DNA of 64,000 nucleotides from Salinibacterium hongtaonis (lineage in GTDB: Bacteria > Actinomycetota > Actinomycetes > Actinomycetales > Microbacteriaceae), in assembly GCF_003065485.1 (NCBI RefSeq), contig NZ_CP026951.1, forward strand, positions 62,001 through 126,000, in the 5' to 3' direction. Each line of letters opens with the position of its first letter. Within the stretch, counting starts at the first letter, position 1. The notes under the pieces were generated by a model. That model ran no database searches and was not told the origin of the DNA. It saw only the letters and a list, made by a program, of their open reading frames with translations. A program made the translations under genes and the position numbers. Of the stretch, positions 58,782 to 64,000 are shown piece after piece.

Positions 58782-59342
58782 TTAGTCCTTCTTGGCCGCT
58801 GCTTCTGCCTCGGCGCGTGACTCGTACACGGGCTCATCGAGCACGAAGGTGAGGGTCTCGTTGGGGGCGACGAGAAGCAGGTCGGTCGGCTCCTCGGCGG
58901 CCTCGAAGTCATCTGCCGTGAGGGGCTCGTCGTTGAGGTGAACGGTCACGAGGCCACTGCCGGTCTCAAGAGCGTCGATCTCGAACGCGGGAAGAGGCTT
59001 GCCCGCCTTCTGCAGCAGCTCGCCGACGAGGGCGCCGATGCCTCCGGCACGAGCAAGCAGGGCCTTCTCGTCGGAGACCGTGTAGTCATAGCGGGTGCGC
59101 ACCGTGAAGGTGAGCTCGTCGGCGCCAGAAGCCTCATCGGGCTCTTCGGCCTCGTCATAAAGGTCATCAAGGGCGTCGCCGTACTCGCCAACGGCCTCCC
59201 ACAGGCGACGGTCGACCTCTTCGGCCTCGTCGTCGCTTCCGGTGCCGCCAGCGACCAGGTCGATGTGCGTGCGCAGGATCTCGAGCAGCGCCTCCCCGGC
59301 TTCGATTGCGGACTGACGGGAGGGGACAGATTCATTGCTCAT
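58782..59342 (-). CDS. Conserved hypothetical acidic protein
   Basis: The 186-aa product starts MSNESVPSRQSAIEAGEALLEILRTHIDLVAGG and is acidic, with two parts: an N-terminal helical segment, and a C-terminal alpha/beta part (TRYDYTVSDEKALLARAGGIGALVGELLQKAGKPLPAFEIDALETGSGLVTVHLNDEPLTADDF). No known domain was recognised; orthologues appear limited to related actinobacteria. TACCGT lies 7 nt before ATG 59342. It converges on the glutaredoxin-like gene, 4 bp apart. Confidence 0.75.
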   Translation of the reverse strand: MSNESVPSRQSAIEAGEALLEILRTHIDLVAGGTGSDDEAEEVDRRLWEAVGEYGDALDDLYDEAEEPDEASGADELTFTVRTRYDYTVSDEKALLARAGGIGALVGELLQKAGKPLPAFEIDALETGSGLVTVHLNDEPLTADDFEAAEEPTDLLLVAPNETLTFVLDEPVYESRAEAEAAAKKD

Positions 59343-59482
59343 ATCCGCCACGGTACCAGCCACTGCGGGGCAGTGAGGAGCCGTGCGGATGAGCGCAATT
59401 CAGCAACCTCGCAGAAACGGCCCGTAATCTCGACGGGTTTAGCCCGGGCCCGTTGAGCCACCCCATCGTCAACACCCCCGAT

Positions 59483-60145
59483 ATGACCCGAATCTTTCGC
59501 CCCAGCACTGCGCGACGCCGCGCAGAAGTGGCGCGCCCTGGTGCAAAAACGTGGATCGCCGTCGCCGCGGCAGCATTGGCTGTGGTCACCCTCGTCGCCA
59601 CACTCCCGGCCCACCTCGCCGAATCGACTACGGTCGCCAAGGATCAGGCTCAGAGCCTCGACATCGTCGATTCTGCGGTGCTGTCGGTCACGGCCCGCGA
59701 CAGCTATACGGCATCCGCACCCAACGCCGAAACCTACATTTCGGGCGGAACAAACCGTGACTGGGCTGCGCTCGTGCTCTTTTATGGCGAATGGCCCGTC
59801 ACCGACGAGAACGTGACCGTGATCATGCGGTGGATGCGGCAAGAGAACTATGTGAAGTCCTGGTGGAACCGCAACAACCCCCTCAATAACGGCTGGGGTT
59901 CCGGCGGAGGAGGGGGCACTGGCTCGTATGCCAGCCTGCGGGACGCAGCACTCAACGCCGCCGAAGCGCTGCACACCCTTCCTGGCTATGCCGGCATCCG
60001 GGAATCGTTCGCGGCATCGGCCCCTACGGCGACAACCGAGGCCGCCATCTGGGCGTCACCGTGGGCAAGCGGGCACTACAACAATGGCGCGCACTGGCAC
60101 TACAGCGACGTCGAGATCATCGCAGCGCCAGCATCCGCCTGGTAG
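59483..60145 (+). CDS. Secreted phage-lysin-like putative wall hydrolase
   Basis: The 220-aa protein has a membrane or signal segment (KTWIAVAAAALAVVTLVATLPA, about residues 22-43) and an extracellular domain with WAALVLFYGEWPVTDENVTVIMRWMRQENYVKSWWNRNNPLNNGWG, a Gly-rich loop, SYASLRDAALNAAEALHTLPGYAGIRESFA and IWASPWASGHYNN. The NPLN...YAS...GI...SPW pattern resembles lysozyme-like domains of phage lysins and tail proteins. A muralytic role is inferred. The start is uncertain: ATG 59483 or TTG 59453, neither with a clear ribosome binding site. Confidence 0.65.
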   Translation: MTRIFRPSTARRRAEVARPGAKTWIAVAAAALAVVTLVATLPAHLAESTTVAKDQAQSLDIVDSAVLSVTARDSYTASAPNAETYISGGTNRDWAALVLFYGEWPVTDENVTVIMRWMRQENYVKSWWNRNNPLNNGWGSGGGGGTGSYASLRDAALNAAEALHTLPGYAGIRESFAASAPTATTEAAIWASPWASGHYNNGAHWHYSDVEIIAAPASAW

Positions 60146-60158
60146 AGCGGGCCGGTTA

Positions 60159-60923
60159 CTAGCCGAACAAGCCCACGAGTTCGGTTGAGGTGATGACGAC
60201 ATCGCCGTAGGAGTTGATGAACTCGGCCGGTACGCCGGCCTCAAGCGCTGAGGCGCTGAGATCGAGATAGTCGCCTTCGAACGTGTACCCCTCGATAATC
60301 CAGTCCTCGATCGACTGAAGGTCGGGGTGCTGCGCAGCCACCTCAAGCAGCGCACGGTATTCGTCAGAGGGCAGCGACGTGGCGTCGAGCGCGACGTAGA
60401 TCACGACAAGGCCCTCGCCGTTGTAGGCCTCGAACTGGATCTCATCAGCGCTGGGCGCGGCGGCAGCAAAGGCGGCGGATGCGAGTTCGTATTCCCCGGG
60501 CGAGGTCTCGGCCTCGGTCTCTGTCGTGGAGGAGCCGCCTGGCTCGGCGAACTGCTCTAGAAAACGGGGCGTCTCCGCAAGTGCAGCAGTGAACCCGGTC
60601 AACAACAGAGTCATGACGATGAAGGCAATGATCGATCCGACGATGCCGACGGCACCCGTGACTATTCCTGTGATGGACATGCCCTTGGACTGACGCTTGA
60701 CCAGCGCGATGATGCCGAGGACGACGGCAGCAATTCCGCATGCGATCGAGAGCCAGAAGAACACGACCGTGACCAGGGAAACGAGTCCGGTGACGAGGGC
60801 GGCGATGGCCAGGCCCTTGGCGGAGGATGGCGCGGGTGCGGGTGCCGGTGCTGCGCTGTAGGGGCTGGTCGTGAACGCGGCGGGAGGAGCCTCGGGTACT
60901 GCTGGCGGTGTGAAGTCAGACAT
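60159..60923 (-). CDS. DUF4190 membrane protein
   Basis: The 254-aa protein has a Pro/Ala-rich cytoplasmic start, then the DUF4190 pattern GLAIAALVTGLVSLVTVVFFWLSIACGIAAVVLGIIALVKRQSKGMSITGIVTGAVGIVGSIIAFIVM (two to three helices), and an extracellular C-terminal part with a DLQSIEDWIIEGYTFEGDYLDLSASALEAGVPAEFINSYG domain. Function unknown. ATG 60923 has GAAAGAG upstream. The palindromic element lies 39 bp upstream of its start. Confidence 0.8.
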   Translation of the reverse strand: MSDFTPPAVPEAPPAAFTTSPYSAAPAPAPAPSSAKGLAIAALVTGLVSLVTVVFFWLSIACGIAAVVLGIIALVKRQSKGMSITGIVTGAVGIVGSIIAFIVMTLLLTGFTAALAETPRFLEQFAEPGGSSTTETEAETSPGEYELASAAFAAAAPSADEIQFEAYNGEGLVVIYVALDATSLPSDEYRALLEVAAQHPDLQSIEDWIIEGYTFEGDYLDLSASALEAGVPAEFINSYGDVVITSTELVGLFG

Positions 60924-60961
60924 AGCAACTCTTTCGTCGGTGAACTGTGGCCGTGGTGCAG

Positions 60962-61020
60962 CTGAGGGGTCCTGAATGCGCATTCCGCCGTCGCGGGCGA
61001 GCGCATTCAGGACCCCTCAA
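60962..61020. repeat. 59-bp palindromic element, third copy
   Basis: TGAGGGGTCCTGAATGCGC (60963-60981) and its exact reverse complement (61001-61019) flank a 19-nt loop. Compared with the copy at 49174, the two arms carry matching compensatory changes. It lies between the aspS stop and the DUF4190 gene and could act in aspS 3'-end formation. Confidence 0.9.
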
Positions 61021-61041
61021 CGGAGAAGTAGTCGTCCGACC

Positions 61042-62370
61042 CTAGGGGAGCAGGCGGTTCGGCCCGCGGAAGAGGTAGGTCGTTTCGCGCAGGTTCGGCA
61101 GCCCGAGCATGAGCATGAGAACGCGCGAGAGACCCATTCCGAAGCCACCGTGCGTGGGCACTCCGTAACGGAAGAAGTCGAGGTAGAAGTCCAGCTCCTC
61201 GGGGTCGAGGCCCTTCTCCTTCGCCTGCTCGATGAGCACGTCGACGCGGTGCTCGCGCTGTGCTCCCGTGGAGATCTCGACGCCGTTGAAAACGAGGTCA
61301 TAGCTGTTGGTGATGCCAGCATCCTCGGCATTACGCATGTGGTAAAACGGCCGGATGCTCGACGCATAGTCGGTGAGGAACACGAAGTCGTGACCGAACG
61401 TCTCCTTGACGTAGGCCGCGATCTGGCGCTCACCCTCAGGGTCCATGTCGTCGTCGTGACGGGGAACTTCGTAGCCGCGCTCGGCGACGATGCGCTTGGC
61501 CTCGGCGAGCGGAATGCGCGGGAACGGTGTCGTCGGAACCTCAAGAGTGATGCCGTAGAGCGCCTCGATCTCGGCGCCGTGCTTGGCCTTGACGGCCTCG
61601 AAGCCGGCGACGAGAAGCTCCTCGTGCATCTTCATGACGTCTTCGTGGCTGTCGATCCAGCTGATCTCAGCATCCACCGAGGTGAATTCGGTGGCGTGGC
61701 GCGACGTGAAGGAGGGGTCGGCGCGGAAGGCCGGGCCGACCTCGAAGATCTTGCCGAAGCCAGCGGGCTGAGCCATCTGCTTGAAGAACTGGGGGCTCTG
61801 CGCGAGGTAGGCCTTGGTGTCGAAGTACTCGACCTCGAAGAGCTCGGCGCGCGACTCGGAGGCGCTCGCCATGAGCTTGGGGGTGTGCAGCTCGATGAAG
61901 TCGTTCTCGACCCAGTAGGTGCGCCACGCGTGCTCGAGGGTGGTTTGGATCTTGAAGACGAGGGCGTGCTTGGGCACGCGCAGGTCGAGAAAGCGCCAGT
62001 CCATGCGCTTGTCGATGCCGCTGTCGTCGGCGATGGGGGTTTCGGCGATCGCGGGCGCGGTCGTCACGATCGAGTCGAGCTTGATCTCGACCCCGCCAAG
62101 CTTGACGCGCTCGTCGTGCTTGAGCTCACCCGTCGCGGTGAGGAAGGTTCCCTGGGCGAGGCCAGAAATGGTGTCGGCGAGGGCGTCTTCGAGGGGCGCG
62201 CCATCCTCTCCGAAGGCGCGCGGGTGCACCAGCTGCACGGCGCCGCTCTCGTCGCGCAGTACGACAAACTGCACCTTCTTCTGATCACGCACCGTCTCGA
62301 CCCAGCCGGAAACAGAGGTGGGACCGTCGGATGCCGCGGCCAGGTTCTTAATAAGGGTGCGTTCGCTCAC
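61042..62370 (-). CDS. aspS: Aspartyl-tRNA synthetase, archaeal type (probably non-discriminating)
   Basis: The 442-aa class IIb synthetase has an N-terminal OB-fold anticodon domain (TSVSGWVETVRDQKKVQFVVLRDESGAVQLV) and a catalytic core with HTPKLMASASESRAELFEVEYFDTKAYLAQSPQFFKQM, FEVGPAFRADPSFTSRHATEFTSVDAE (motif 2) and GGFGMGLSRVLMLMLGLPNLRE (motif 3). It lacks the bacterial GAD insertion, so length and order match the archaeal AspRS type. Such enzymes often also charge tRNA-Asn with Asp, for later amidation by GatCAB. GTG 62370 has TAGACT 6 nt upstream (leaderless). Confidence 0.93.
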   Translation of the reverse strand: MSERTLIKNLAAASDGPTSVSGWVETVRDQKKVQFVVLRDESGAVQLVHPRAFGEDGAPLEDALADTISGLAQGTFLTATGELKHDERVKLGGVEIKLDSIVTTAPAIAETPIADDSGIDKRMDWRFLDLRVPKHALVFKIQTTLEHAWRTYWVENDFIELHTPKLMASASESRAELFEVEYFDTKAYLAQSPQFFKQMAQPAGFGKIFEVGPAFRADPSFTSRHATEFTSVDAEISWIDSHEDVMKMHEELLVAGFEAVKAKHGAEIEALYGITLEVPTTPFPRIPLAEAKRIVAERGYEVPRHDDDMDPEGERQIAAYVKETFGHDFVFLTDYASSIRPFYHMRNAEDAGITNSYDLVFNGVEISTGAQREHRVDVLIEQAKEKGLDPEELDFYLDFFRYGVPTHGGFGMGLSRVLMLMLGLPNLRETTYLFRGPNRLLP

Positions 62371-62428
62371 TCAGTCAGTCTAAAGGCGCTGGGCCGGAGG
62401 TTCAGGATCGTTTGCCTAGACTGGTCTC

Positions 62429-63067
62429 GTGCCCGCGAATCTCATTCATCTCGTGCGCCACGGCGAGGTTCATAACCCGCAGGGCGTTCTCTATGGCCGT
62501 ATCCCGGGATACCACCTCTCAGAGCTGGGTCACAAGATGGCGGAGGTCGCCGCCGACTCCTTTGATGGGCATCCGATCACTGCCCTGTATGCATCGCCTT
62601 TGCAGCGTGCGCAGGAATCCGCCCAGCCGTGGAGCGACCGGTTCGGCCTCGACATCGTCACAGAAGATCGCATCATCGAGCCGACCAACAAGTTCGAGGG
62701 CAAGACCTTCGAGTTCGGACCGCAGGTGCTGCTGCGCCCGCAGTCGTGGCCCTGGGTCGTCAACCCGTGGCTGCCGAGCTGGGGCGAGCCATTTGCGAGC
62801 GTTGCCGACCGCATGCTCGCCGCAATCGAAGATGCCTGGTCGAATGCCGACGGAGGCGAGGTGGTGATGGTGAGTCACCAGATGCCCATCGTTATGGTGC
62901 AGCGCTATGTGTCTGGTCGCCGGTTGCCGCATGACCCGCGCAAGCGCCGGTGCAGCCTGTCGAGCATCACGACGCTTGAGCGTCGCGACGATGTTTTTGT
63001 TGAGGTCGGCTACTCAGAGCCGGCGGCGGCTCTGCTCGGGCAGGCCGCAGATTTTGGAGCAGTGTGA
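62429..63067 (+). CDS. Histidine phosphatase-family protein
   Basis: The 212-aa protein has the RHG motif IHLVRHGEVHN, LYASPLQRAQESA, and the second His in MVSHQMPIVMV, as in phosphoglycerate-mutase-like phosphatases. It acts on a small phosphate ester in the cytoplasm; substrate unknown. GTG 62429 has TAGACT 6 nt upstream (leaderless). It is the first gene of an apparent operon with the ResA- and CcdA-like genes; gene overlaps are 4 bp and 1 bp. Confidence 0.92.
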   Translation: MPANLIHLVRHGEVHNPQGVLYGRIPGYHLSELGHKMAEVAADSFDGHPITALYASPLQRAQESAQPWSDRFGLDIVTEDRIIEPTNKFEGKTFEFGPQVLLRPQSWPWVVNPWLPSWGEPFASVADRMLAAIEDAWSNADGGEVVMVSHQMPIVMVQRYVSGRRLPHDPRKRRCSLSSITTLERRDDVFVEVGYSEPAAALLGQAADFGAV

Positions 63068-63672
63068 CCGTGAACCGCCGTTCGTCGCTGCGCAGCGTGA
63101 TCACGATTGCCGCTGTGGCCGCCATTGCCCTCACGGGCTGCACGAGCGACCCGCTTGCCGCTAAGTACGGCAACGGCGGGACCACCAATTACACGTCGAG
63201 CGACGGGACGGTGACGGAGGTCCCCGCCGAGAATCGCGCCGACCCCATGGAATTTGAGGGAGTAACCGACGGCGGCATCGACATCAGCAGCGCCGACTAT
63301 GCCGGCGACGTTGTCGTGGTGAACTTTTGGTACGCCAACTGTGCGCCGTGCCGCGCCGAGGCTCCCGACCTGCAGGAGATTAGCGCCCGTTATGCCGATA
63401 AAGGCGTCTCGTTCGTCGGAGTGAACATTCGGGATCAACCGGAGACGGCACTCGCCTTTGCACGCAAGTACAGCATCACCTACCCCTCGATCATCGACGC
63501 CGAATCCGGGGCTGCCCGCCTAGCGTTTGCCGGTCACGTGCCGCCGAGCGCTGTTCCGACCACCATCGTGCTCGACAAGCAGGGGCGGGTTGCTGCGCGG
63601 TTCCTCGGCCAGATCACGTCGCCGTCGAACCTCGACACGGTGATTCGTGACCTGCTGGCTGAGGGCGCGTAG
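63064..63672 (+). CDS. TlpA/ResA-like thioredoxin-fold lipoprotein
   Basis: The 202-aa protein has a lipoprotein signal (lipobox LTGC near residue 26) and an extracellular thioredoxin domain with VVVNFWYANCAPCRAEAPDL (active-site CAPC) and the cis-Pro in SAVPTTIVLDKQGRV. It reduces cytochrome c apoprotein disulfides for haem attachment, taking electrons from the CcdA protein encoded next. GTG 63064 overlaps the upstream stop; GTG 63070 is an alternative. Confidence 0.93.
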   Translation: MTVNRRSSLRSVITIAAVAAIALTGCTSDPLAAKYGNGGTTNYTSSDGTVTEVPAENRADPMEFEGVTDGGIDISSADYAGDVVVVNFWYANCAPCRAEAPDLQEISARYADKGVSFVGVNIRDQPETALAFARKYSITYPSIIDAESGAARLAFAGHVPPSAVPTTIVLDKQGRVAARFLGQITSPSNLDTVIRDLLAEGA

Positions 63673-64000
63673 TGGATTCCATCTACGAGATCGTCACTGA
63701 GGGCACGCTGCTTCTTGCAGTGCCGCTTGCGCTTCTCGCGGGCTTCGTGTCGTTTGCATCTCCCTGCGTGCTGCCGCTCGTGCCGGGGTACCTGGGTTAC
63801 ATCGGCGGCGTCACCGAAGCAGCCGAGTCGGTGGGCGACCGCCGCAGGGCACGCAACCGCCTGCTTCTGGGCGTTCTGCTCTTTGTGCTGGGGTTCAGCG
63901 TTGTTTTTGTGGCCTTCGGCATGATCTTTGGCGTGGCCGGCCTGCTGCTGGCGCCCTGGATGGATCTGATCACGCGCATCGCCGGAGTGGTGATCATCAT
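63672..64000 (+). CDS. ccdA: CcdA-type thiol:disulfide interchange membrane protein, cut by window end
   Basis: The visible 109 residues include VPLALLAGFVSFASPCVLPLVPGYLGYIGG, the CcdA/DsbD signature with the first redox Cys, then a basic loop and a second helix LLLGVLLFVLGFSVVFVAFG. It moves electrons across the membrane to the ResA-like lipoprotein. GTG 63672 overlaps the preceding stop by one base. Downstream resB/resC-type genes are expected outside the window. Confidence 0.93.
   Translation, partial: MDSIYEIVTEGTLLLAVPLALLAGFVSFASPCVLPLVPGYLGYIGGVTEAAESVGDRRRARNRLLLGVLLFVLGFSVVFVAFGMIFGVAGLLLAPWMDLITRIAGVVII

Noticed and set aside
1-64000. CRISPR array, insertion sequences or prophage
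   Set aside because: No regularly spaced repeats, cas genes, transposases or phage structural genes were found.

Overview
The window looks like a chromosomal segment of a high-GC actinobacterium, most likely of the family Microbacteriaceae. This is inferred from the GC-rich sequence, frequent GTG starts, many starts placed 6-7 nt after a -10-like hexamer (probable leaderless mRNAs), the 32-residue ribosomal protein bS22, a Streptomyces-like CebR/cellobiose regulon and an archaeal-type aspartyl-tRNA synthetase. There is no 16S gene, CRISPR array, prophage, transposase or plasmid function. The DNA reads as core and lineage-specific genome with little intergenic space.

Region by region. 1-6133: the end of a dimethylarginine hydrolase gene and ornithine aminotransferase, then a four-gene amidoligase cluster (GCS2/YbdK-type ligase, circularly permuted ATP-grasp, alpha-E protein, transglutaminase) that probably makes or attaches an unknown peptide. 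6141-13920: a MarR-controlled MFS exporter, a DUF2804 protein, a lipase-like hydrolase, an iron-box-controlled operon of lipoate ligase plus FecCD/ATPase (no binding protein), and an orphan beta-class DNA methyltransferase. 13957-20017: a complete cebR-bglC-cebG-cebF-cebE cellobiose uptake locus with two CebR operators around a consensus promoter. 20111-28914: VanY-like peptidase, phosphoglucomutase with an acidic tail, pheA, diacylglycerol kinase, serS, a HAD phosphatase, tRNA-Ser(TGA) and an LCP-family wall-polymer ligase. 29156-36237: tRNA-Ser(GCT), membrane proteins, a TetR/YhgE-like pair and an SsuA/NMT1-type ABC transporter with two permeases, followed by a PaaX-like regulator (36296-37177).

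37189-49419: stress and metal functions. These are an SRPBCC-SDR pair, PncC, an AGCS symporter, the csoR/copZ/copA copper locus, an SDR with a long N-terminal extension, a formaldehyde-dehydrogenase-like alcohol dehydrogenase, a TetR, a manganese catalase and tRNA-Arg(ACG). Three of these loci (SRPBCC, alcohol dehydrogenase, catalase) share an identical 12-mer upstream, and two of them share a 45-bp module with fixed spacing. This suggests a small stress regulon.

49543-64000: housekeeping genes. They include a MarR, a winged-helix protein without receiver domain, a candidate 29-aa peptide, upp, tadA, a CDF transporter, proC, the TrkA/TrkH potassium system, an ArsR-like regulator, an excisionase-like HTH protein beside bS22, a HAD-IB phosphatase, a glutaredoxin-like protein, a phage-lysin-like secreted protein, aspS, a histidine phosphatase, and the start of a ResA-CcdA cytochrome c maturation operon.

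The most unusual structural signals are a 59-bp palindromic element with a constant 20-19-20 layout present three times (29004, 49174, 60962), the shared stress-promoter module, the widespread leaderless start geometry, and strong U-tract-free hairpins placed just after the binding-protein gene in both complete ABC operons.
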